DNA from: Bettongia penicillata ogilbyi
Taxonomy: Eukaryota; Chordata; Mammalia; Diprotodontia; Potoroidae
Length of the DNA stretch: 64,000 nucleotides
Assembly: GCA_023548195.1 (NCBI GenBank)
Contig: JAJHZJ010000694.1
Span: 2,356,001-2,420,000 of the forward strand
Direction of reading: 5' to 3'
Shown piece after piece: positions 35,115 through 45,436 of the stretch. Each line of letters begins with the position of its first letter. Position 1 is the first letter of the stretch. Below the pieces are notes generated by a model. The model was given only the letters and a program-made list of their open reading frames with translations. It was not told where the DNA came from and searched no databases. The position numbers and the translations under genes were made by a program.

Positions 35115-35329
35115 GGGGGCAGGGCCGCCTCCCAGGCTCAGCTTCCTCAGGGGCTTTATGCAGAGACCTTCAGGAACGGAGCGGGTGGGGGGGGCCACCT
35201 CCTAGGCTCAGTTCCCTCAGGGGCTTTATGCAGAGGCCTTCAGTAGTGGAGCAGGGTGGGGCAGGGCCGTCTCCCAGGCTCAGCTCCCTCAGGTAGTTTA
35301 TGCAGAGACTTTCAGTAATGAAGATCCTG
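35115..35329 (-). repeat. three tandem 71-bp units in HAL1 copy 3 5' UTR
   Basis: Units at about 35115-35186, 35187-35257 and 35258-35329 each contain GGCTCAG(C/T)T(C/T)CCTCAGG, then TTTATGCAGAG and CTTCAG. Copies 1 and 2 have one unit at this place; copy 4 has two. Confidence 0.9.
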
Positions 35330-35791
35330 CCTGCTGCGGGGGGAGTGCCGGGGCCACCGCCGCTGCTGCTGCCTCTGCTGCCACCCACACCTCTGCCTCC
35401 GCCACTTCCTGCCCCCATCTCTGCCACCACCGCTTCCTCCCGAGGGGGCCCGAGTCACGGAGACACCCCACTCCCCTCAGCCAGCCAGCCGTCTCTCTCA
35501 CTGACCTGTAGCTTCTGTGGGCGGAGGGACTTTTCCGGCTGCTGGAGCTTCCGTCTCTGAATCCTGCTCGGGTCAGCTTCTCTGGGGCCGCGGCCAGGGC
35601 AGCACTGGGGTGGGGTCCGCTTTCTGGGGCTCAACGGACCCTGGGGTCGGGTCTCCAGGGCTCTCTGGCACGGAAATCTCTTCCACTCCGTTTCTGTACC
35701 CCTTTCAGTGGTCCAGAAGTTATGGGGGTCTCTTTTTACATTAATTCTATGGGCTTTGGTTTCGGAGCTCGTAAACGTGCATCCTTCTACT

Positions 35792-35802
35792 CCGCCATCT
35801 TG
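35792..35802 (-). promoter_or_regulatory. YY1-like site at HAL1 copy 3 5' end
   Basis: Minus-strand CAAGATGGCGG, 11 bases from the element start and the best match to the YY1 consensus among the four copies. Function inferred. Confidence 0.6.
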
Positions 35803-35829
35803 CCTCCGCCCCCTACTACCTGAATTTTA

Positions 35830-36399
35830 ACAGAAACCTTTCCATAACTGGTGAATAGGATTGGAAAAATCAGTATGGTGATTGCAGCTAGTGATAAATT
35901 TCTTCCCTTTAGATCTATTTAGATTTCTGAAGACTCTCTTTTACCTGTGATAGCATTAAAATAAAACAAAACTTCCTTAAGCCACAATTTTATAAAAATA
36001 ATGATGTATACACAATCATACTACTCTCTCTAAAAAAAATTAATATGTCAGTAAGAATAAAAAATGTTTTGAACCATTAAATAAGTAAAATAATATTATT
36101 TTTGGAAACATTTCAATTTTATCTTATCCTTTAACTTCTACTTTTTGTGCATGCTTTGTATTATGTGCAATAATATTAGTACAATACTACACATAATATG
36201 ATTTATAAGTGAATACATATTGAGCTTTTTTTTATTCAGAAAGATGCAGAATCAACAAAGTTTGGAAACTATAACCCTGTAAAGACTGAATTAGAGCAAG
36301 GCAAATGAATGTAGAATGCAAATGATTTCGATGATAAATGAGATCAAATGAAATGTTTTACAAATCAATTAATAAGAGTTATAGATTAATACTTTTTAT
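35830..36399. other. unassigned AT-rich sequence
   Basis: Nothing recognised. Confidence 0.5.
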
Positions 36400-36510
36400 G
36401 TAGGGTCCTAATCCTAGTATTTACAAGCTGAGTGCATACACTTGACTAATCCCTTATACTCTCTGGGCTTCAGTTTTCTTCATCCATAAAACTGGGTTGG
36501 AGGGGGGGAT
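36400..36510 (+). mobile_element. MIR SINE fragment, sense
   Basis: GACTAATCCCTTATACTCTC then GGGCTTCAGTTTTCTTCATC; diverged core. Confidence 0.6.
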
Positions 36511-36655
36511 AGTGAGGAAGAGAATAAGAGAATCTCCAATCCCAAATGTTTGGTAAATCTTCGAAATCTTATGAACAGTACCTGAAGTTTAAGGCACTCT
36601 GTAACATGATAAAATGTATGAATAATCCTCTGATATCTCTCTATATTTATGGGAT

Positions 36656-36735
36656 CCTGTAGGATCATAGAATTTAGAGGAGGAAGGAATCATAGAGATC
36701 ATCTCCATTTTACAGTTGAAGAAACTGCTTTCCAG
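36656..36735 (-). mobile_element. MIR SINE fragment, antisense
   Basis: ATCATCTCCATTTTACAGTT then GAAGAAACTG; followed at 36745-36790 by a short antisense L2 end (CATTTATTAAGCATCTG). Confidence 0.6.
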
Positions 36736-39700
36736 AGAAAGCAACAAACATTTATTAAGCATCTGTACCTGGTGTAGGGGTGCTGGGGGGAGGGAACTGC
36801 TTTCCAACTTTGACATTCACCTGATTCACCCAACTCTCACCTGTGGTTCCAAGAAGCTGCAGCATGTGAAGCAATCACACCCTAATAAAGGGCTTCAGCA
36901 CATGGCTAAACCAGGTTGAGGGTAATCGAGGGATCTCAAACCCTTTGGTGAGTTTGGGGGGGGGGGTGTCTAATTCAAGCATCTGAAAGCTTCCCCTGGC
37001 AGAACGGGCAGATGAGAACAATTTGTTGCAACAGCTACAGAGGCAGCTGAAGCAGGTGCTGTGAAGGGCTTAGCTTGGTTAGACATTGAAGATGCCAAGG
37101 TCATTCATTGTTTCCAGAGCCATTGCTCTTGGAACATCATCTTGACTTTGTCTTTGCCATTGGATTCCAATGACTCTGAAAGAGAAAGCAAGTTCAACAA
37201 CTTTGCAGCAAATCTGCTTCACTTGAATCCAATTTATGGGTGAGTCAAAAGACTTTACCCACACCATTTTACCATTTTTAGCGACCTCAAAGTCCTGTGG
37301 TTACAGGCAAGTGACTAACCAGTAGGTGTGGATACACTGGGAGCTGTAGAGTAGCAGTGGGTTTTGGCAGTCTGGGTATATGAGCAACATTTTTTTTAAG
37401 AACCACACTGCTGACCTCCTGGTATGAGGAAGGAGGTAGAAAAGGTGCTGTAAAAATTACCTGCTTTATCCACCCCTGCCCAGCTTACCAGCAAGCGGGC
37501 ATTCTCACCCCACCCCAAACACACACACACAAATGTACAGAAACATTTTTACAGAGAATTCCACTCACCATCAGTATATGGAATGTGTGCATGCTTATGG
37601 ACTACACAAAATCCAGTAGAAACGAAAGATAAACAGCTCTTGTTGCAAGAGAATTCAGCAAGTATCTCATCCAAATAGCAGCTCTGAGTGAAACAAGGCT
37701 GGCTAATGAAAGCCAGTTTACTGATGTCAAGCTGAATATGTGTTTTTCTGGAGTGGCCATAGTCATGGGGTGTGCTATTAACTAATCCAGTAAACAAGCT
37801 TGTACGTCTCCCAAAAGGGAGTGCACAACAGGCTCATGACAATGCAGTTGCCACTTGCAGAAAGCACCACGCCCCTATCATCAGTGCCTATGCTCTTACC
37901 ATGATGAACCCTGATAAGGTTAAAGAAAAATTATATGAAGATCTGGAGACCCTCATCATCAATGTGCTGAAAAAAGACAAACTTGTAATTCTGAGTGACT
38001 TGAGCACCAGAGTAGGCACAGACTATCAGATATCACAGGGAATCCTTGGGAGAAATGGAGTCAGAAACAGCAACAGCAATCATTACTTACTACAGAAGAC
38101 TTGTGCATCTCATGACCTTCTCATCACCAACACTGTCTTCTATTTACCTAAATGTAATAACACTTCATGGATGCACCCTTGCAGCAAACATTAGTATTTA
38201 ATAGACTATGCCATTGTAAGAAGAAGAGACAGACAGGATGTGACAATGATGAAGACTATGTGTAATGCAGAGTGCTGGACTGATCATCGGCAAGCTAAAC
38301 ATTCACATTCAACAAAAGTAGCAGCCCCAAGGAAGGATGACTACTGGAAAACTGAACGTCAACAGATTAGACTACTTCTCTGAGTATGAATAGCTTGTTA
38401 CTAACTTGGAGGGAACATTGAGCCAGCACATGATTGAGAACAATGGAGCAGAAAAGCAATGGATAGTTTTCAGAGATATGGTGTACAATTCCACAATTAC
38501 TCATCTGGGTCAGTACACTCACAAACATCAAGATTAGTTTGATGGAAATGATAGGAAAATTCAGAAGCTGCTAAATGAAAAATGAGAACTCCATAGGGTT
38601 TACCAGCAGGATAGTTTATTGATTTTTAAGAAGGCAGCATTTAACTCCATCAAAACCAAATAAAGCTTAGAGAGATGCAAGATTCTTGGCTCAGTAAGAA
38701 GGCAGATGAAATTCAGTTTTATGCTAACAGAAACAACTAACAGCATTTTTATGATGCCCTGAAGGTTATTTATGGACCAAAGACCTATAGTGCATCTCAA
38801 CAACTTAGTGCTGAGGGATCCCCATTGACTAGTGATAAGGACATGATCCTGGAGAGATGGGCTGAACACTTCCATAGTGGGTCATCATCAATCAATGCTG
38901 AAATCACAGTCCATATGCTTCAGGTTGAATTCAATCACTCTCTGGTCAAACTTCCAACTGAAGAAGAGGTTCTGAAAAACATTGGATTCCTCTCAGTTGG
39001 CAAAGCACCTGGTGCTGATTCTATTCCAGCTGAAATTCAAAAGGCAGGGACTATATTACTTATACAAAAGCTGATGGAAATTTTCTAGGTTATATGCAAA
39101 GAGGAGGTTATCACCAGAAGTTCAAGAATGCCTCCAATGCCCATCTCTATAAAGGAAAAAGAAATAGGTTGTCCTGTGACAGTCATTGTGGGGGAGGGGG
39201 GATGTGAGGAGGGTCCTCTTTCACAGTCATGGCTGGCATGTTTCTTGCCAGAGTCCTCCCGAATAACTGATCCTTCACCTGGATGATGGTCATTCACCTG
39301 AGAGCTCATGTAACTTGAGAAAGGACTAAACAGTCAGTATGGTGTTTGTTGATCAACAACTCCAGAAGTAATGCCAGGAGCAGAACAGAGATCTGTACAC
39401 AGAATTTGTCCATTTGACCAAGATCTTTGATATTTTCAGTCATGAGGGTTTTTGGAAGATCATGACAAAATTTGGTTGCTCAGGATAGTTCATCAGTATC
39501 GTACATCAGTTTCATGACAACATACTCACATGGGTTATGGATAATGGCCCAACACTTTCCCAGTCACTAGTGGAGTGAAGCAGGACTGTGTGCTTGCTCC
39601 CATGCTTTTTAGCATGATGTTTTCAGTAGTGTTGTTGGACACTGTCAATGAGGATGACCATGGCATCAGTTAGCTACTGCTCTAACAGTAAATTATGTGA

Positions 39701-40222
39701 CTTGAAAGGGCAATAAGTCAAGACTAAAGTGCAGGGAGAATTGGTTCATGACTTTTTGTTGGCAAATGGTTGCTCATTCAGTGCAGTCTCTGAAGCTGAG
39801 ATGCAACAGAATATGGATCAATTCTCTCTCATTTATTCTAATTTTGGCCTGACAATTAATTGCAAGAAAAGAGAGATTGTCCATCAGCCAGCACCTCACC
39901 ATCCATACATGTAACCATCAGTTACAGCAAATGGAGAAATTTTGAATGCTGTGGTTAAGTTATTTGTCTTGGCAATTTGCTTTCCAGGGATGTACACATA
40001 GATGATGAGGTTGATGCACATGTTGGAAGGTTGAGGAAAGTATGGGAGAAAAGAGATAATTGAAGGTTTACAGAGCCAATGTACTATCTCGTTGTATGTC
40101 TATGACAGTTGTATGCCTTTGGACAGTATACCAGCACTATGCCAGGAAACTGAATCACTATCATTTGCATTGTTCTGGGAAGATTCTGAAGATTATCTGG
40201 CAATGTTAGATGCTGGGCACTG

Positions 40223-40638
40223 AGATAAACCTTTTCTAGAAGAGGTCATCTTCTTACCCCTGGGCCTTCCAGCATTTAATTCATTTAGTCCCCCTTCAAA
40301 GTTCTACTAGTGGATTTCCTTAGAATTTGGCCTACATGGAAAGCCCACAAGGGAAACTGAATTTTCAGATAGAAAGTTCTACTTTCTCCCCCAGTCAAAA
40401 AGGTCAAATTCAGAACCTTGATGGGACCTGATGCTTTGGTATTGCTAAAGATCTAAGAAACCCTCCCCCAGTTTTAACAGAGTTTTCTAAGATGTAAATT
40501 TGACATCATTGTATCTTGGTACCTTAAAAAGAGAACAGTTTTTGTCTTTTGGACTTCCTTTGAGATTTGTGTGTAAAGGGAGAAAGGACTGGGATTTTGG
40601 AAGGCTTTTTGGAGATGACAATGCAGTTGAGTAAGTAG
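40223..40638. repeat. unclassified repeat 2, left copy, nested in the RTE
   Basis: Interrupts the RTE ORF text between GGGCACTGAGAT and GTCCTTTCTCGAG. It is the reverse complement of about 46375-46795 over some 400 bases (for example GGGATTTTGGAAGGCTTTTT here and AAAAAGCCTTCCAAAATCCC there). No family recognised; possibly an LTR. Confidence 0.75.
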
Positions 40639-40827
40639 TCCTTTCTCGAGACTTTCTTGACTCAAATTGCCAAGTTTTCAAACTCTTTCAGAGAGTTCAA
40701 CTCTGATGGGTTGGCCATGTTGTTCAAATGACAAACTCATATTTGCCTAAAAGACTATTTTACAGAGAATTCACTCAAGGTAAGCATTCATATGAAAGTC
40801 AGAAGAAGCAATACAAAGAGAGTCTTG

Positions 40828-41285
40828 TGTTTGTCCTCGTTTTTGAAGAGCACCGTGACATCAGGGAAATAATGACATGACTTGCACTTGACTTTGTTTT
40901 GAGTGAGGGAGGACTATGCAGGTCACCAGCCTCACTTCTCCTCCAGAGCCCTCTGAATCCAGTGACCAGATATTCATCAGGATGACTGGAGATGACCCAG
41001 GATGCAATGGGAGATCTTGGCCTTTTAGGCAGTCCTCATTTAAAGTGAAGTAATACCTATTCAGTGAGTAGGCCTCTTTAAAAAGGAGTCAGGGGATGAT
41101 CCCTTCAAATAGAAAAGAATAAATAAATAAATCACCCTGGAAGGGGCAGTGGCCTCAGGGTTGTTGTTTCCAGTTACTATTGACATTCACTCTAAGCCAG
41201 GAGGGTCCAAAACCCAGCCATTGAGTGGAGGTTGGTCAGGGACCCACTGTGGTTCAATCTATGGGCTTCAGAGTGCATTGGGTCT
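40828..41285 (-). mobile_element. RTE-tailed SINE, antisense, nested in the RTE
   Basis: Begins TTTGTCCTCGTTTTTGAAGA, the reverse complement of the RTE 3' terminus, and continues GACATGACTTGCACTTGACT and CACCAGCCTCACTTCTCCTC. The RTE text resumes at AAGGAGACTTTTAAGGTCTC near 41522, which proves the insertion. Confidence 0.75.
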
Positions 41286-41292
41286 AAGGTGT

Positions 41293-41404
41293 GAGGGAAG
41301 AAAAGAAAGAAAGGAAAGAAGGAAGTAAGAGAGAGGGAGGGAGGAAGAAAGAGAGTTGAAAGAGAAAAGGAAGGAAGGAAGGAAGGAAGGAAGGAAGAAA
41401 GAAA

Positions 41405-41484
<80 letters not shown>
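41293..41484. repeat. (GAAA)n/(GGAA)n purine microsatellite
   Basis: Uninterrupted purine strand from 41358 to 41484, ending in about 22 GAAA units. The complementary ORF is all Phe/Leu/Ser and not a gene. Confidence 0.98.
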
Positions 41485-41845
41485 CCTAGTCAATAAATCC
41501 CAAGTTAACTGAGCAGCTTCACAAGGAGACTTTTAAGGTCTCTCAGAAGAACTTTGGAATTATTGTGAGACATGGGAGACTCTGGAACAGAATCACCCAG
41601 CACAGTGTGCCTGTATCAAAGAAGGTACTGTGAACAAAGCAGAACTGCAGTTTTTTTTTTTTAAGTGAGATGTTCAAATTCAGAGACATCTCTACTCCAA
41701 ACGTTCATGTGGACTACTTGTGCCCAACCTATAGTGGAGCCTTCTGAGCTCATATTCATAGTCAGACACACTGTACCTTGATCCTAACGTAGTGATGTCA
41801 TTTTGGTCTTCTTCAAGAACCAAGGACAACAACCAACCACTATGC

Positions 41846-42056
41846 GGCAGGCATACTACTAACCACTTTACAATTTGATACTGACAACAATTCTAGGAGG
41901 TGGGTGCTATTATTATCTCTATTTTATAGTTGAAGAAACTGAGGCATAAAGAAGTTAAGTAACTTGCCAAGGGTCACACAGATCTGAGGCTAGATTTGAA
42001 CTCAGGTATTCCTGACTTCAGGCCCAGTAGTTTATTCAGTGTGCCGCCTTGATGCC
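41846..42056 (-). mobile_element. MIR SINE, antisense, nearly complete
   Basis: GGTGGGTGCTATTATTATCT, AACTTGCCAAGGGTCACACA and GATTTGAACTCAGGTATTCC. Confidence 0.88.
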
Positions 42057-42603
42057 TTTGGGGAAGGGATGTGACTTGCCCAAGGGAGTAAACATCAGAG
42101 TGGAGTTTCAATCGCAGGTTCTCTGCCCATGAGCAGAAGTATCAGGAACATTAGAACTTCAGTGATGATGAAGATTCTTCTTGCATAGTGAGAGACCCTC
42201 ATTATAGGTCCTTATTATCTATAATAAGGTTGATCAAAGTTTATTGTCCTCTTACATGTGACCTGTCCCCAATTCCAAGGCCAGTACCAAGAATTTCACT
42301 GTAATGACACCCATTAATTAATCCCTGGTCCACCAGGCAATACCTCCCTTGTCCTCAGAACTCCACAGGGGAGGGGAGAATACTAGATCAGTGAAGCCCT
42401 CTGAGGAATGCCCCTTTTTTCTATGGGGACTGGGTAGACTCAATTTCCCCTTGGTCATCAGAAATCAAACTGTCTCTTGACAATACCACTTCTTGGTCCT
42501 GGAAACCCTTCCCAGGGAATAATTGTACATGTCCCCCAGGTGTTGCCTTGACAGCATTGGGAAGGGACCAATCAATTCTAGATCATAAATGAGCAAAGGT
42601 TTA
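42057..42603. other. unassigned sequence
   Basis: No gene or repeat recognised. Confidence 0.5.
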
Positions 42604-42695
42604 GGGCAGCTAGGTGGCACAGTGCATAGCGTGCCAGCCTTGGAGTCAGGAAGATTCATCTTCCTGAGTACATATCTGGCCTCAGATATTGTTCC
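42604..42695 (+). mobile_element. MAR1-type SINE head, 3'-truncated
   Basis: GGGCAGCTAGGTGGCACAGT and CCTTGGAGTCAGGAAG form the tRNA-like head. The core and tail are missing after about 42695. Confidence 0.75.
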
Positions 42696-43473
42696 CCCTA
42701 TGCTGGAGCAGAGCATTGCCACAGTCTGAGTTGCCACTGTTGGGCCTTGATTCTGACTCCCCAAGCCACCCAAGCCCTAAGCTGAAGCAAATGTTAGTAT
42801 GGCTAACAACTGAGTCACTACCCCTCTAGGCTAGGATCTGACATGTCTCTCTACCTCCTCCATACATGGTCAGGTGCTGAAGGCCCCATGTTGGTCTACC
42901 ATAGTTAATGAAGTCACCATGACATGGCCCAGGCATCTGGGCATCCAAAGGATTCTGTTTTATCATGCCAGGGCTTAGGTTCCTTTTCCTGATCCTGATC
43001 ATCTTCCTCATTCCAGGACATTCCTCCCACTGCCAACTGGCCCACATGAGGGGCCCAGGAGTTTCTGATCTCTTGAACTTCAAAGGCCACTACTGAAACC
43101 AGGGATGTCTGATTCAAGATCAGCTATCTATACTCAAGAAAGGAACACAAAAGCAAAGACAAAGTTATAAAGTCAGACCCTCCTCTAAGTATTAGCTCTG
43201 CTGGGGTCCTGGCTAGACTGGGAGAGAGAGACAGAGATACAGAGCAAGAGATTGTCTTCTCTCATTTTTAAAATTGCTGCAGCTCCTCCTGTCCTCAGCA
43301 GAGCAACCATAGTACAATTGGCTCATTTGTACACATCTTCAGTTCTAGAAAGGTCTTTGAGTTCCTAGGGGAGAATGAAGCATAGTGCTTTTGTGTGCTT
43401 CTCCTAGTGCTCTATTCCAAAGACTTACAACAAGGTCCAAGAGGCAGCTATCAATAACTTCTGAAATGCCATT
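42696..43473. other. unassigned; possible old retroviral or LTR debris
   Basis: Moderate GC, antisense ORFs up to 85 codons without recognisable domains. The retroviral idea is a guess only. Confidence 0.35.
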
Positions 43474-43499
43474 AAAAACAACCACAGAGGGGGAGGAGT

Positions 43500-43510
43500 C
43501 AAGATGGTGG
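43500..43510 (+). promoter_or_regulatory. YY1-like site at HAL1 copy 2 5' end
   Basis: CAAGATGGTGG, 12 bases into the element; CpG of the GGCGG core mutated to TG. Confidence 0.55.
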
Positions 43511-44136
43511 AGTAGAAAGACTCACATATGCTAGCTCCGAACCCACAGCCCATAAATTTCCTGTAAAAAGAACTCCCCACAAATTCTGGAGCACTTCAAA
43601 CTGCGCAGAAACACAGTAGAAGATACTTCCGTTCCAGAGAGCTCTGGAAAACTGTCCCCAGGGGTCCATCACGCACTGGACACGGAGCCCAGCCCTGCGC
43701 TGCCCTGGCCGTGCGTCCCCAAAGGAGCAGATCTGAGCAGGCTTCAGGGACGGAATCTCTGGAGACCACAAAGGTCCCTCCACCCACAGGCACTACAGGT
43801 CAGTGAGAGAGACTTCTGGGCTGGCCAAGAGGGGAGCGGAGTGTCTCCGTGACTCGGGCCCCTTGGGAGGCAGTGGCAGAGGCAGCGGTGGCCCAGGACT
43901 CCCGGAACAGACAGGAGCTCAGGGCCATTACTGAAGGTCTCTGCATAAACCCCCTGAGGTAACTGAGCCTGGGAGGCGGCCCTGCCCCCACCTGAGCACC
44001 AGAACTTAAGCTCACATTGAATAGCAGCCGCACCTGCCGTGGAAAGCCCATTTGAATCTCAGACCCCAAGCACTAGCTGGGAGGATCTAGGCAGGGGTGG
44101 AGAGGAATCTCAGAACTCAAGTAACTGGCTGGGAAA

Positions 44137-45239
44137 ATGCCCAGAAAAGGGAAGAAAAATAAGACTATAGAGAGCTATTTTGAGGGGGTTCAGATGTACC
44201 CATCTTTCAATTCTGATGACGAGGAACTATTCTTACCATCAGGGAAAGACGTGGAGGGCGGGGCCTTAGTACCCCAGACACCCCAGGGGGATGTCCGGTG
44301 GGCTCAGGCCTTGGAAGAGCTCAAGGGATTTTGAAAATCAAGTTAGACAGGTGGAGGAAAAACTGGGAAGAGAAATGAGAGAGATGCAAGAAAAGCATGA
44401 AAAATGGGTAAATACCTTGCTAAAGGAGACCCAAAAAATGCTGAAGAAAATAACACCTTGAAAAATAGGCTCACCTCAATTGGCAAAAGAGGTTCAAAAA
44501 GCCAATGAGGAGAAGAATGCTTTCAAAAGCAGAATGAGCCAAATGGAAAAAGAGGTTCAAAAGCTCACTGAAGATAATAGTTCTCTCAAAATTAGAATGG
44601 ATCAGATGGAGGCTAATGACTTTCTGAGAAACCAAGAAATCAGAAAAACAAAACCAAAAGAATGAAAAAATGGAAGAGAATGTGAAATATCTCATGGGAA
44701 AAACAAGTGACCTGGAAAATAGATCCAGGAGAGACAATTTAAAAATTATGGGACTACCTGAAAGCCATGATCAAAAAAAGAGCCTAGGACATCATCTTCC
44801 ATGAAATTATCAAGGAAAACTGCCCTGACATTCTAGAACCAGAGGGCAAAATAAGTATTGAAAGAATCCATCGATCACCACCTGAAAGAGATCCAAAAAG
44901 AGAAAACTCCTAGGAACATTGTGGCCAAATTCCAGAACTCCCAGGTCAAGGAGAAAATCTTGCAAGCAGCTAGAAAGAAACAATTCCAGTACTGTGGAAA
45001 TACAATCAGGATAACTCAAGATCTAGCAGCTTTCTACATTAAGGGATTGAAGGGCATGGAATAGGATATTCCAGAAGTCAAAGGAACTAGGACTCAAACC
45101 AAGAATCACCTACCCAGATAAACTGAGTATAATACTTCAGGGGAAAATATGGTCTTCCAATGAAACAGAGGACTTTCAATCATTCTTGATGAAAAGACCA
45201 GAGCTGAAAAGAAAATTTGACTTCCAAACACAAGAATGA
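44137..45239 (+). pseudogene. L1/HAL1 ORF1 protein remnant, copy 2
   Basis: Same start as copy 1 (MPRKGKKNKTIESYF, ATG 44137). Its first segment ends early at 44334 because bases are lost in an A run (CTCAAGGGATT where copy 1 has CTCAAAAAGGATT). Coiled coil (KAFKSRMSQMEKEVQKL type, about 44480-44590), RRM-like SRRDNLKIMGLPE (about 44725-44765) and the C-terminal domain EKILQAARKKQFQYC (about 44952-44996) follow in shifted frames. The expected stop after FDFQTQE is at 45237-45239. The product would bind element RNA; as it stands it cannot be made whole. Confidence 0.85.
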
Positions 45240-45374
45240 GAAGAAGCATGAAAAAGTAAACAGCAAAGAGAAGTCTTAAGGGACTTACCAGAAGTGAACT
45301 GTTTACATTCCTACATGGAAAGACAATATTTGTAACTCTTAAAACTTTTCAGTATCTGGGTAGTTGGTGGGACC

Positions 45375-45436
45375 ACACACACACATGTACATGCATGCAC
45401 AAACACACACATACACACATGCACACACATACAGAG
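45375..45436. repeat. CA-rich tract in HAL1 copy 2 3' UTR
   Basis: Imperfect (CA)n at the same place as in copy 1. Confidence 0.9.

Larger units (their letters stand above)
34214..35812 (-). mobile_element. HAL1-like L1 copy 3, ORF1 deleted
   Basis: Antisense insertion flanked by a perfect 17-bp duplication (34197-34213 and 35813-35829). On its own strand it has the 5' end with AAGATGGCGG, a GC-rich 5' UTR, then at 35028-35029 joins straight to the 3' UTR (GGACCATATTTTAAAAG), continuing to an A-rich tail. Compared with copy 2, about 1389 bases equivalent to 44081-45469 are absent, including all of ORF1. The joint shares GG on both sides. With no ORF1 or ORF2 it was mobilised in trans or deleted after insertion. 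Confidence 0.9.
37570..41770 (+). pseudogene. RTE-like endonuclease/reverse transcriptase, dead
   Basis: The product would nick DNA and reverse transcribe element RNA. Endonuclease remnants include APIISAYALTM and LSDLSTRVGTD (about 37870-38020; the usual GDFN box is altered) and CASHDLLITNTVF (about 38105-38145). Before RT comes ILERWAEHFHSG (about 38847-38882) and GKAPGADSIPAEI (about 39000-39040). Motif A reads LTKIFDIFSHEG (about 39418-39455), and the normal ADD box reads ANG near 39760, so two catalytic aspartates are gone. A C-terminal finger remnant (CPTYSGAF, stop, then H and C ligands) lies at about 41720-41775. Many stops and shifts; several ORFs of 60-140 codons remain as fragments. 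Confidence 0.8.
36800..41845 (+). mobile_element. RTE-like LINE, nearly full length, with two nested insertions
   Basis: 5' UTR (about 36800-37570, with GGCAGAACGGGCAGATGAGA), endonuclease text, linker, reverse transcriptase, C-terminal zinc-finger remnant and 3' end ATGTCATTTTGGTCTTCTTC then GGACAACAACCAACC at 41845. Two foreign segments (40223-40638 and 40828-41520) interrupt it; without them it is about 3.9 kb. The clade is RTE-like by overall layout and tail, but I could not fix it. Confidence 0.8.

Noticed and set aside
35100..35744. GC/CpG-rich ORFs with Pro/Ala/Gly runs as a CpG-island gene
   Set aside because: The whole interval is the antisense 5' UTR of HAL1 copy 3, bounded by its target duplication.
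41284..41493. Phe/Leu/Ser-rich antisense ORF
   Set aside because: It is the complement of the (GAAA)n tract.
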